A DNA stretch of 11,455 bases from an uncultured Dialister sp. (GCA_900545785.1 URAA01000042.1:1-11455), one strand, 5' to 3'. Counted from the first letter of the stretch, positions 1 through 6,443 are shown. The notes: generated by a model from the letters alone, not told the origin. Translations and numbers: made by a program.

Positions 1-2297
1 TCGGCAGAAATGCAAATACAACTGTCGACGGCGGTGTAGCACTCGGTGCAAAGTCCATAGCAAGTGTAGATAAAGGTATCATAGGCTATGACCCCTCCGG
101 TAAAATCACCGATGCAGACAGCATTTTAGGAACTAATACACAGTACCAGAGCTTGCAGACCGAAGTAACTGCTGCACAAACAACGGTAAATGATTTAACT
201 GCTAAAGCTGCTGAATATCAAGCTAATATTGATATGATTGTTTCCATGTATCCTGATAATTCCTATGAACAAGATGCAGGTTATCAGGGAATAAAAGCCT
301 CTCTTGAAGAGACACAGACTCAGTTAGTTACGGCACAGGCTGATTTGGACAGCAAACAGAGCGCATTGGCTGAAGCAGGTAAAGCTTTGTATACATGGCA
401 GTCTACAGCAGGTGCGGTATCTGTTGGTGATGTTTCCAAAGGCATAACCCGTCAGATTACCAATGTGGCAGCAGGTACGGAAGATACGGATGCTGTGAAC
501 GTTGCACAGCTGAAGAAAGTTGCGGAAGCTGCAACTGAAGCAGGAAAGACCACATTGAAATTCACTGGTGATGATACGACGGCTGAAATTTCCAGAGGCA
601 ATGGAGATACACTCAATATCATCGGCGGAGCAACAGCAACTGATGCTGATGGCAACAGCTTATTAACCGATGACAACATCGGCGTTGTGAAAGACGGCGA
701 TAATGCACTGAAGATTAAGTTGGCGAAAGATTTACAGGATCTGAATAGTGTCCGTATCGGCGGTACATCGACTGACGGTAAAGGTATTTATATCGCCAAC
801 CAGACCGTAAAGAATTCGAAAGGTGCCGATGAAAAGGGCAACTATATTACAGGATTGGAAAACAAGGAATGGGATCCTGATAAGGGCATCGTAAGTGGCC
901 GGGCAGCGACGGAAGATCAGCTGAACTCTGTATACAACAGAATTACTTCCGAAGTGAAAGCCAACAAGGTTATTGAAGGCAAGAATATTGAAGTAAAGTC
1001 TGATGCGAATGGTACAAAAGTATCCTTGAAAGATGATATTACCCTCGGCGATAAAGACGGTAACGGTAAGAATGTAGCCATCAGTGGTACAAACGGAACC
1101 ATCACTGCAGGCGACGGTGCTGACAATCAAGTAGCGATTGACGGAACAAAATCTACCATCACAGCAGGCACAGGCGAAAACAAAGTGACGGTAGATGGTA
1201 AAAGCGGTCTCGTAACGGTAGGAGATGCAGATAAGGGTGCTATTTCTATCGGAAATCAAACGGTCACTCCGAAAAAGACCGATGATAAAGGTAATGTAAC
1301 AGACGGTACGGCTAAAGAAGGCAGATACATTACCGGTCTTGAAAACACCACTTGGAATCCGACCGGAGAAGGCTATGTTGCAGACCGTGCGGCTACAGAA
1401 GGACAGCTGAAAGATATCGCAGATAAAATCAGCGAAATTGATACAAATATCAAGGATACCAGCCGTGTATATGAAAGCGACAGCGGTTCCGCAGAACAGG
1501 TAACTCGTAAGAATACGCAGGCCATGAAGCTCAAGGGCGGTGCGGACGGCGAACTGTCTGATGATAATATCGGTGTTGTAAACAACAGCGATAACTCCGG
1601 CTTTGATATCAAGCTTGCTAAAAACATTGAGGGTCTTAACAGTATCTCCGTAGAGAATAAAGACGAACCGTTGAACAAGACAACCATTACAGGTGGTACC
1701 ATTACGACCGGCTCCATCACAATGGGTGGTACAACGATCGACGAAAGCGGTATGAAGATTAATGACGGCCCGTCGGTAACAAAAGGCGGTATTGATGCAG
1801 GCAGTAATAAGATTACCAATGTAGCTGATGGTGAAATCAGTGCAACATCGAAAGATGCGGTTAATGGCAGCCAGTTGTATAATACCAAACAAGCTATCTA
1901 CAATATCAACAATACCGTTAACACATTAGGCGGCCGGGTAGACAGAGTCGGTGCAGGTGCGGCAGCACTGGCATCACTGAATCCTCTTGATTTCGATCCG
2001 GAAGACAAGTGGAACTTCGCTGCCGGCTTCGGCCACTACAAGGGTGCGAATGCAACGGCTATCGGCGCATACTACCGTCCGAATGAAAACACCATGTTCA
2101 GCATCGGCGGTGCATTCGGCGGCGGAGAAAATATGTGGAATGCAGGCATCTCGGTGAAACTCGGTTCGGGCGATACCTTGACCACATCCCGCACGGCGAT
2201 GGCAAGAGAAATCGAATCTCTGAAATCTCAGAATCAGGAAATGAGAGATGAACTGGAAGCTCTGAAACAGCAGATTGCCGCATTGGCAGCAAAATAA
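1..2297 (+). CDS. Trimeric autotransporter adhesin (YadA/Hia type), 5'-truncated by window edge
   Basis: The frame is open from base 3, so this is the last 764 residues of a larger surface adhesin; the TTG at 153 is not a credible start. Residues 1-20 are a YadA-head repeat (GGVALGAKS). Residues about 47-127 form a long helical insert. A neck motif (ITNVAAG...DAVNVAQLK) starts near base 456, and a second (KITNVADGE...DAVNGSQL) near 1806. The stalk has two copies of a YITGLEN...W...RAATE.QL module, from 843 and 1326, as in Trp-ring/GIN-type stalk domains. The membrane anchor, about 78 residues at 1929-2162, has the expected amphipathic strands. Family knowledge: three chains share a 12-strand outer-membrane barrel and display the stalk outside the cell, usually for adhesion or biofilm. 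The odd feature is a 44-residue coiled-coil tail after the last strand (2163-2294). The ligand cannot be read from sequence. Confidence 0.95.
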   Translation, partial: GRNANTTVDGGVALGAKSIASVDKGIIGYDPSGKITDADSILGTNTQYQSLQTEVTAAQTTVNDLTAKAAEYQANIDMIVSMYPDNSYEQDAGYQGIKASLEETQTQLVTAQADLDSKQSALAEAGKALYTWQSTAGAVSVGDVSKGITRQITNVAAGTEDTDAVNVAQLKKVAEAATEAGKTTLKFTGDDTTAEISRGNGDTLNIIGGATATDADGNSLLTDDNIGVVKDGDNALKIKLAKDLQDLNSVRIGGTSTDGKGIYIANQTVKNSKGADEKGNYITGLENKEWDPDKGIVSGRAATEDQLNSVYNRITSEVKANKVIEGKNIEVKSDANGTKVSLKDDITLGDKDGNGKNVAISGTNGTITAGDGADNQVAIDGTKSTITAGTGENKVTVDGKSGLVTVGDADKGAISIGNQTVTPKKTDDKGNVTDGTAKEGRYITGLENTTWNPTGEGYVADRAATEGQLKDIADKISEIDTNIKDTSRVYESDSGSAEQVTRKNTQAMKLKGGADGELSDDNIGVVNNSDNSGFDIKLAKNIEGLNSISVENKDEPLNKTTITGGTITTGSITMGGTTIDESGMKINDGPSVTKGGIDAGSNKITNVADGEISATSKDAVNGSQLYNTKQAIYNINNTVNTLGGRVDRVGAGAAALASLNPLDFDPEDKWNFAAGFGHYKGANATAIGAYYRPNENTMFSIGGAFGGGENMWNAGISVKLGSGDTLTTSRTAMAREIESLKSQNQEMRDELEALKQQIAALAAK
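147..390 (+). other. Helical (coiled-coil) insert inside the adhesin head
   Basis: Between the head repeat and the TWQSTAGAVSVGD segment lies a stretch rich in Ala, Gln, Glu and Leu. It has two helix-like halves (TEVTAAQTTVNDLTAKAAEY and SLEETQTQLVTAQADLDSKQ) separated by a turn-like MYPDNSYEQDAGYQG segment. This reads as a helical hairpin breaking up the beta-roll head. The helix call rests on composition and hydrophobic spacing, not on a structure. Confidence 0.6.
2163..2294 (+). other. Coiled-coil tail following the YadA membrane anchor
   Basis: The last anchor strand ends in AGISVKL at 2162. The protein then continues for 44 residues, beginning GSGDTLTTSRTAMAREIESL. Hydrophobic or Asn core residues (I, L, N, M, L, L, I, L) follow strict 3-4 spacing over about four heptads, with one Asn in a core position. 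By the known topology of these anchors, this tail would sit in the periplasm. Confidence 0.75.
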
Positions 2298-2336
2298 CCG
2301 TAAAAGTCAGAAAAGAGTATCACTGACAAGGTAAAT

Positions 2337-2381
2337 AAAAGAGATCGGATCCGACAGAAATATCGGGTTTGGTCTCTTTTT
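2337..2381 (+). terminator. Rho-independent terminator of the adhesin gene
   Basis: The two 18-nt arms (2337-2354 and 2363-2380) pair along their whole length, with four G-U wobbles, around the 8-nt loop CAGAAATA. The 3' arm ends in a TTTTT run. It starts 40 nt after the adhesin stop codon. Confidence 0.88.
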
Positions 2382-2515
2382 GCATGGAAAATGGCAGTTT
2401 TTCCGAAAGAGGAATGTAGGCATTTTTACAAAAAATCAGTTTATTAGGGAAAGAATTCGAGAAATCAATTTCATAGAAACGGTAAAAAATTTCATTTATT
2501 GATGATTTACGGCAG

Positions 2516-2551
2516 AAAAGGGCTTCCTGAAATAACAGGGAAGTCCTTTTT
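2516..2551 (+). terminator. Orphan terminator-like hairpin
   Basis: AAAAGGGCTTCC (from 2516) pairs with GGAAGTCCTTTT (to 2550), giving 12 bp with one wobble, and is followed by a T run. The loop is about 11 nt. No gene ends just before it on either strand. It could close a small RNA, be a back-up terminator for the adhesin, or be a relic. Confidence 0.6.
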
Positions 2552-2674
2552 ATGTGACAAGAGATCATACCGAAGTACCCGAGGCGTCATGCAGTCTGTT
2601 TGTAAAGAGAGATTTTCAAAGAAGAATAAAAATAAAAGAGCGCCATACAAAGGGGATGAAGTTTCAGGCAACAA

Positions 2675-2700
2675 AAAAACCGGCAATGAAAGCCGGTTTT
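2675..2700 (-). terminator. Terminator of the MarR-family gene, probably two-way
   Basis: AAAACCGGC (2676-2684) and GCCGGTTTT (2692-2700) pair perfectly around a 7-nt loop. On the minus strand the stem is followed by a seven-T run that overlaps its base, about 30 nt after the MarR stop codon. The plus strand also carries T-rich DNA after the stem. Confidence 0.85.
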
Positions 2701-2731
2701 CATTTTTAATGAGATATTTTTCTGTTAAGAA

Positions 2732-3202
2732 TTATGCCATATCCAAGTTTTTTAAGATTTTATCTAAAACGCCTTGGAATATTTTCATATCCGTATCGGA
2801 TACGCCGGCATAGAAACGCCGATCCAGCGCAATCGCTTCTCTGTGGCTGACCTGTTCCACTTCTTTGGCGCGGTCGGTTAAGAACAAGCGGTATTTTCTT
2901 GCATCTTCCGGAAGACGTTCCTTGCGGACAAGGCCTTTTTTGATCATTGTTTTTATCATGACCGTAATGGTGGGGTTTGTCAGGTGGAGATGATCTTCCA
3001 ATACTTTTTGCGTAACGATCTGTTTTTTATGAGTCGACAAATAAGCTATGATCAAAGCCTGACGAGAGGTAAGACCATATTTTTTCATAATATTTGACTG
3101 TTTCAAAAGCATCCGCTTATGCGCCTGGCCTAAGTTGTAGGTCAGCCCCATCTGATCGCTTTTTTCAAGATCTTTCGCTTGTAAGTGGATTTGTTTTTTC
3201 AT
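2732..3202 (-). CDS. MarR-family transcriptional regulator
   Basis: A 156-residue cytoplasmic DNA-binding protein, a normal length for the family. The winged helix-turn-helix spans about residues 45-112: LTSRQALIIAYLS, then a recognition-helix region near 74-90 (LTNPTITVMIKTMIKKG), then a wing with the conserved DAR.YRLFLTDRAKE pattern. Flanking N- and C-terminal helices would form the dimer interface. I chose ATG at 3202 because GGTGAT lies just upstream; the TTG at 3244 would add 14 residues but has no ribosome site. Family members usually repress their own operon and release DNA on binding a small molecule, often a phenolic, antibiotic or oxidant. The ligand here is unknown. The exported-protein gene lies 100 nt upstream on the same strand with no terminator between, so the two may share a transcript. 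A nearly perfect inverted repeat at 3231-3265 is a candidate operator. Confidence 0.9.
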   Translation of the reverse strand: MKKQIHLQAKDLEKSDQMGLTYNLGQAHKRMLLKQSNIMKKYGLTSRQALIIAYLSTHKKQIVTQKVLEDHLHLTNPTITVMIKTMIKKGLVRKERLPEDARKYRLFLTDRAKEVEQVSHREAIALDRRFYAGVSDTDMKIFQGVLDKILKNLDMA

Positions 3203-3230
3203 AATATCACCCGACCGTGGAAACATTAAG

Positions 3231-3265
3231 ACATTTACAATCAATGATAATCGGTTTGCAAATGT
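3231..3265. promoter_or_regulatory. Inverted repeat upstream of the MarR gene, candidate operator
   Basis: ACATTTACAA (3231-3240) and TTGCAAATGT (3256-3265) are inverted copies matching at 9 of 10 positions, with a 15-bp spacer. The repeat starts 28 bp before the MarR start codon. Autoregulation is typical of this family, so this is the likeliest operator. A TTGACA -35-like box on the minus strand (3288-3293) lies further upstream, but I see no good -10 partner. Confidence 0.5.
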
Positions 3266-3302
3266 GAAGGGAAATTGCTGGTGAATCTGTCAATACATGC
3301 CG

Positions 3303-3797
3303 TCACGACACTGCGCGGGAAAGAGGAATCATTTCGTCCTGCTTTTCCGATGGCATATCCTCTGTTGCTGTTTCTGTGATCACCCAGTTGTCATTATCGT
3401 CAATTTCACCGCGGAGAACATGTTCGCCTGCGATGATTTGAAATGTGACTTTCCCTAAGGAATCCAGCCGTTTGACGAAAAAATGGGAGTTTGTTACGGA
3501 ATAAGTGCCCTTCCACAGAATATGCATATTCTGACGAATGGTGACGGTCATCAGGCCTGCCCGGGTTTCCATTTCAAACATTGTCAGCCGCCCTTGTCCG
3601 TCATTGAAAAACATGGTGGAAGAGTGAGAGGTTTCGCCGCTTTTGCCGAAGTAAAAGGAAGAATAATGAAAGTTTTCCCGATTCCCTTCGGCAGAAGGCA
3701 TTATCACAGCGGTTCCTTCCGTTACATGAGCAGACATATCCATCGGCAGTATCAATGCCAGAGCGGATAAGGCGATCATATATTTCACGGAAATCAT
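3303..3797 (-). CDS. Small exported protein of unknown function
   Basis: The 164-residue product begins MISVKYMIALSALALILPMD, a typical Sec signal peptide with a hydrophobic core, and has a plausible signal peptidase I site after MSA near residue 23. There is no lipobox cysteine. The mature part, about 140 residues, has no transmembrane segment and alternates polar and aromatic residues (HYSSFYFGKSG, GKVTFQIIAGEHVLRGEI), suggesting a small beta-rich periplasmic or surface protein. I do not recognise a family. ATG 3797 is chosen because AGAGGT precedes it at good spacing; a TTG start at 3821 would spoil the signal peptide's N-terminus. It has its own promoter and a structured leader, and may be co-transcribed with the downstream MarR gene. 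Confidence 0.75.
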   Translation of the reverse strand: MISVKYMIALSALALILPMDMSAHVTEGTAVIMPSAEGNRENFHYSSFYFGKSGETSHSSTMFFNDGQGRLTMFEMETRAGLMTVTIRQNMHILWKGTYSVTNSHFFVKRLDSLGKVTFQIIAGEHVLRGEIDDNDNWVITETATEDMPSEKQDEMIPLSRAVS

Positions 3798-3824
3798 AGA
3801 ACCTCTTTCTGAAATTAACAAAGG

Positions 3825-3881
3825 AAATGAAACAAGAAAAATCTTTCCAATCCCTGATTTGTTTCATTTGTAAAATCAGGG
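3825..3881 (-). promoter_or_regulatory. Pseudoknot-capable leader upstream of the exported-protein gene
   Basis: Read on the minus strand, CCCTGATTT (3881-3873) pairs perfectly with AAATCAGGG (3860-3852), closing a 12-nt loop. Nine loop bases, AAATGAAAC, plus the next two AAs of the stem, are an exact complement of downstream TTGTTTCATTT (3835-3825). The order stem 1, loop, stem 2, stem 1, 18-nt linker, stem 2 is that of an H-type pseudoknot. A predicted promoter places the transcript start almost at the stem's base, and the ribosome site follows about 17 nt after the structure. It could instead be a DNA operator dyad at +1. Confidence 0.45.
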
Positions 3882-3888
3882 TATCGAA

Positions 3889-3918
3889 AGTATAAAAATG
3901 TTTCTGTAGTTATTTTAA
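3889..3918 (-). promoter_or_regulatory. Promoter for the exported-protein gene
   Basis: On the minus strand, a TTAAAA -35 box (3918-3913) is followed after 18 bp by a TATACT -10 box (3894-3889). Transcription would start about 7 nt later, at the foot of the leader hairpin. The -35 matches consensus at only four positions. Confidence 0.5.
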
Positions 3919-4053
3919 CACTTATGGCGAAAAAATGAAAATATCGAGGTCGACAAAATTTTTTTATTAAATAATAAATAAAAAATCTGGAAGAAGGAAG
4001 AAGGTACAAAAAAGGCGGATTTTCAAGGAAGGATGTATATTTATCTTCGAAAC

Positions 4054-4062
4054 TGCTATACT
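4054..4062 (+). promoter_or_regulatory. Extended -10 promoter for the DUF523 gene
   Basis: TGCTATACT combines a TATACT -10 box with an upstream TG, the extended -10 form that can work with a poor -35. No good -35 lies 16-18 bp upstream. Confidence 0.5.
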
Positions 4063-4103
4063 GAAAAAGAATAACGAAAAATATGTTGCCCGATAGGGAA
4101 AAA

Positions 4104-4571
4104 ATGACGGAAGAAAAGTGTGACAGTATGAAAGTGATAGTCAGTGCCTGCCTGCTTGGGGAAAAATGCAAGTATAACGGCGGCGATAATTACAATCAGG
4201 CGGTTGTTGATTTTTGCAAAGATAAGGATGTGATTCCTCTTTGTCCCGAAACAGAGGCGGGTATGGGCGTGCCCCGGATTCCCGTGGAAATTCGGGAGGG
4301 AAGAGTGATCGACAGGGACGGAAAAGATGCGGATGCCCGTTACCGCAGCGGTGTTGCAAAAGTGCTGGAGAAGATCGGGAGTGAAAAAATCGATCTTGCC
4401 ATTTTGAAATCTCGAAGTCCCACTTGCGGTGTTCATGAAATTTATGACGGTACTTTCAGCGGAAAGTTGGTCAGAGGCAGAGGAATTTTGGCAGAAGCAT
4501 TGGCACGAAGAGGAATTTCTCTTGTCGATGAGGAAGATGATTTATTTCATGATTTGCAAGGCAAAAAATAA
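4104..4571 (+). CDS. DUF523 protein, TudS-like (thiouracil desulfurase family)
   Basis: A 155-residue cytoplasmic protein that is nearly all one DUF523 domain. Signature segments are SACLLG with C16, then KCKYNGG, LCPET with C47, GVPR.PVEI and SPTCGV with C108. Characterised members of this family (TudS) bind a [4Fe-4S] cluster through three conserved cysteines and remove sulfur from 2-thiouracil; C16, C47 and C108 are the likely ligands here. Whether this copy desulfurises thiouracil or another thio-compound is not shown by sequence. ATG 4104 has AGGG five bases upstream. ATG 4128 (MKVIVSACLLG) would give the shorter N-terminus usual in the family, but has a weaker ribosome site. The sugar-kinase gene follows after 96 nt with no clear terminator between, so they are probably co-transcribed. 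Confidence 0.85.
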   Translation: MTEEKCDSMKVIVSACLLGEKCKYNGGDNYNQAVVDFCKDKDVIPLCPETEAGMGVPRIPVEIREGRVIDRDGKDADARYRSGVAKVLEKIGSEKIDLAILKSRSPTCGVHEIYDGTFSGKLVRGRGILAEALARRGISLVDEEDDLFHDLQGKK

Positions 4572-4651
4572 ATGCAGGATCTTTTGCTTTCTCTCCTGTT
4601 CTTTCAGGGAAGAACGGAAAAGGACAGAGGAAGAAAAAGACGGAATGAATA

Positions 4652-4670
4652 AGAGGAGGTGCCGGCGGTG
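4652..4670 (+). promoter_or_regulatory. Ribosome site that sets the sugar-kinase start
   Basis: AGAGGAGG at 4652-4659 overlaps the first in-frame GTG (4659), so it cannot serve that codon. It sits 8 nt before the next GTG (4668), which is therefore the better start. No in-frame ATG precedes the conserved GGIEAGGTK motif. Confidence 0.7.
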
Positions 4671-5570
4671 CGGCTGGGCGGTATAGAAGCGGGCGGAACG
4701 AAAGTGGTCTGCGGTGTGGGAGAAATCATCGGCGATGAGGTGAGGATACTGGATCGTGCCGTGTTTCCTACGGAGCGTTCGGAGATCACGATCCCCCGTC
4801 TTGTTTCTTATTTTAAAGATAAAAATGTGGAAGCTCTGGGAATTGCTTCTTTCGGGCCCGTAGATTTGCGAAAAGATTCGCCCACTTACGGTTATGTCAG
4901 GCTTACGCCGAAAGAGGGGTGGGAAAATACGGATTTTCTCTCCCCTTTTGTTAAAGAGTTTTCTATTCCCGTTGTTTTTGATACGGATGTGAACGGCGCT
5001 GTTTTGGGAGAAGCTCTCCACGGCGGAGCGAGACATTGTTCTTCCGCCATCTATATAACGGTCGGGACGGGGATCGGTGTCGGTATTTTTGTTAACGGCG
5101 GGGTCGTCCACGGTCTTCTTCATCCTGAAGCCGGCCATTTGCGGGTGGAACGTCATCCGCTGGAACGGTATCGGGGGTGCTGCCGTTTTCATTGTGATGA
5201 AAAGGGAAATTCCGTCTGCATGGAAGGGCTTGCCTGCGGTCCCGCCATTTCGGAGCGCTGGGGCAGATCGGGGAAAGAATTGTCGGGAAATCAGGATGTA
5301 TGGGAGATGGAAGCTTATTATCTTGCATCGGGGATTTCCGATCTGATCCTGACGCTGTCGCCTGAAAAAATCATCATCGGCGGCGGGGTGATGCATCAGC
5401 CGTCGCTGCTGCCTTTGATCAGGAAAAAGGTGCAGGAAAATTTGGGCGGATATATTCAAAATGAAGCCTTAGACAAATCGATAGATGAGTATATCATATC
5501 TCCCGAGCTGGGGGACAATGCAGGACTTATCGGAGCGTTTGAACTGGCAAAACAAAGCAGGGAGCACTAA
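4668..5570 (+). CDS. ROK-family sugar kinase, fructokinase-like
   Basis: A 300-residue cytoplasmic kinase, the usual length for ROK fructokinases, which phosphorylate hexoses such as fructose with ATP. The N-terminal phosphate-binding motif GGIEAGGTK is at residues 4-12. The catalytic Asp is probably D107 in FDTDVNGAVLGE, and the second nucleotide motif is VGTGIGVGI (132-140). The HPEAGH segment (H157) and the C172-x-x-H175 and C184-M-E-G-L-A pattern match the structural zinc site of the ROK subgroup. GGGV at 238-241 is near the adenosine-binding end. The start is GTG 4668, fixed by the ribosome site. Odd point: as I recall, H and the last zinc Cys are usually about two residues apart; here they are eight apart (CDEKGNSV), with an extra Cys at 176. 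Substrate could also be mannose or another hexose. It is followed at once by a two-way terminator. Confidence 0.88.
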   Translation: MRLGGIEAGGTKVVCGVGEIIGDEVRILDRAVFPTERSEITIPRLVSYFKDKNVEALGIASFGPVDLRKDSPTYGYVRLTPKEGWENTDFLSPFVKEFSIPVVFDTDVNGAVLGEALHGGARHCSSAIYITVGTGIGVGIFVNGGVVHGLLHPEAGHLRVERHPLERYRGCCRFHCDEKGNSVCMEGLACGPAISERWGRSGKELSGNQDVWEMEAYYLASGISDLILTLSPEKIIIGGGVMHQPSLLPLIRKKVQENLGGYIQNEALDKSIDEYIISPELGDNAGLIGAFELAKQSREH

Positions 5571-5605
5571 AAAAAGACTTTCCTTTTTATCGGGAAAGTC
5601 TTTTT
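5571..5605. terminator. Two-way terminator between the sugar kinase and lpxA
   Basis: AAAAAGACTTTCC (5571-5583) pairs perfectly with GGAAAGTCTTTTT (5593-5605) around a 9-nt loop. Both strands end in T runs. It begins directly after the kinase stop codon and lies about 10 nt from the lpxA stop codon on the other strand, so it ends both convergent transcripts. Confidence 0.92.
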
Positions 5606-5615
5606 GAATGTCTGT

Positions 5616-6443
5616 TTATGATCTGGCAGGTCTGTTTTCTTTTGTTCTGCAAAGACCTCTTTCGGAATTGCGGAGGAAACGGAGAAGATGTTCGATTTCA
5701 GGAGAGGAGGGGAAATCTTGTTCCATTTCCTGAATGGCATCGTTCAGTTTGAGACCGGAGCGGAAAATGATGCGGTATGCTCTTTTCAGCCATTGTTTCA
5801 TTTCGGGGCTTACATTATTTCTGGAAAGGCCGACACTGTTCAAGCCTACAACGCGGGCAGGGTTTCCGTCGACGATGACGAAGGGGCATACGTCCTGTAC
5901 GATCTTGGACATGCCGCCAACCATGGCACAGGCGCCGATTCTTACGAACTGGTGGATACCGCTCATACCGCCGATGACTGCATGGTCTTCCACGGTGACG
6001 TGGCCGGCAGCTCCGGAAAAGCTGGACATGACGATATGATCGCCGAAGTTGCAGTTGTGTGCGATGTGGGTATAGGCTTGAAGCATGTTAAATGAACCTA
6101 CCCGGGTTTCGCAATTTTCTCCGGTAGCGCGATGAATGGTGACAAATTCACGGAAGTTGTTTCCGTCGCCGATGACAACGGTGCTGTATTCTCCCCCGAA
6201 TTTCAGATCTTGCGGATCTTCGCCGATGACGGCATGAGGGTAGATGTGATTTCTCTTTCCCATTCTTACGTTTTTGGCGATGACCGCATGTGCATCGATG
6301 ATAGAACCTTCACCGATTTCACAATTGGGACCGATCACCGCATACGGGCCGATCACCACGTTTTTATGTAATATGGCAGTGGGATCAACGACCGCAGTGT
6401 TGTGGATTTCCGGTTCCGCCGCTGTGATAACTTTTAATTCCAT
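5616..6443 (-). CDS. lpxA: Acyl-ACP--UDP-N-acetylglucosamine O-acyltransferase LpxA
   Basis: This enzyme performs the first step of lipid A synthesis: reversible transfer of a 3-hydroxyacyl chain from ACP to the 3-OH of UDP-GlcNAc in the cytoplasm. The 275-residue protein has an N-terminal left-handed beta-helix of hexapeptide repeats (AVIGP, VVIGD, AVIGG) and a helical C-terminus (QWLKRAYRIIFRSG). The E. coli active-site residues align with a constant offset of four: H126 and catalytic H129 in THIAHN, H148 in AAGHV, H164 in GIHQF. G177 aligns with E. coli G173, the residue that sets acyl-chain length. ATG 6443 has AGGGGA upstream, though at a longish 9-nt spacing. It is last in transcription order after lpxC and fabZ, separated from fabZ by 193 nt that include a possible extra promoter. 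Confidence 0.97.
   Translation of the reverse strand: MELKVITAAEPEIHNTAVVDPTAILHKNVVIGPYAVIGPNCEIGEGSIIDAHAVIAKNVRMGKRNHIYPHAVIGEDPQDLKFGGEYSTVVIGDGNNFREFVTIHRATGENCETRVGSFNMLQAYTHIAHNCNFGDHIVMSSFSGAAGHVTVEDHAVIGGMSGIHQFVRIGACAMVGGMSKIVQDVCPFVIVDGNPARVVGLNSVGLSRNNVSPEMKQWLKRAYRIIFRSGLKLNDAIQEMEQDFPSSPEIEHLLRFLRNSERGLCRTKENRPARS

Larger units (their letters stand above)
2298..2731. other. Non-coding gap between adhesin and MarR gene
   Basis: This gap of over 400 bases holds three hairpins: the adhesin terminator at 2337-2381, an orphan hairpin at 2516-2551 and the MarR terminator at 2675-2700. I see no credible gene or clear sigma-70 promoter in the rest. The open frames that cross it run through terminators and have no ribosome site or family resemblance. 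Confidence 0.7.
3798..4103. other. Divergent intergenic region
   Basis: This region separates the minus-strand exported-protein gene from the plus-strand DUF523 gene. It holds the leader structure and promoter of the former and an extended -10 promoter for the latter (4054-4062). Between them, about 3950-4000 is strongly A+T-rich with A and T runs, which may bend DNA. I see no gene in it. Confidence 0.65.

Noticed and set aside
732..1892. Long open frame on the minus strand inside the adhesin gene (about 386 codons)
   Set aside because: It lies fully antisense to a clear autotransporter frame, has no ribosome site, and its composition is a reflection of the Asp/Gly/Thr-rich stalk.
2499..2813. 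Possible small plus-strand gene after the adhesin
   Set aside because: It runs through two terminator hairpins and into the antisense of the MarR gene, and lacks a ribosome site.
3241..3257. AATGATAATC resembling the core of a Fur box
   Set aside because: Only the central ten bases match; the outer halves do not. It lies inside the spacer of the MarR-side inverted repeat, which is the better explanation.
4590..4617. Hairpin between the DUF523 and kinase genes as a terminator
   Set aside because: The stem (GTTCTT with AAGAAC) has only six pairs and no T run follows.
4542..5459. Minus-strand frame of about 305 codons opposite the sugar kinase
   Set aside because: The plus-strand frame has all ROK motifs; the antisense frame has no recognisable domain.
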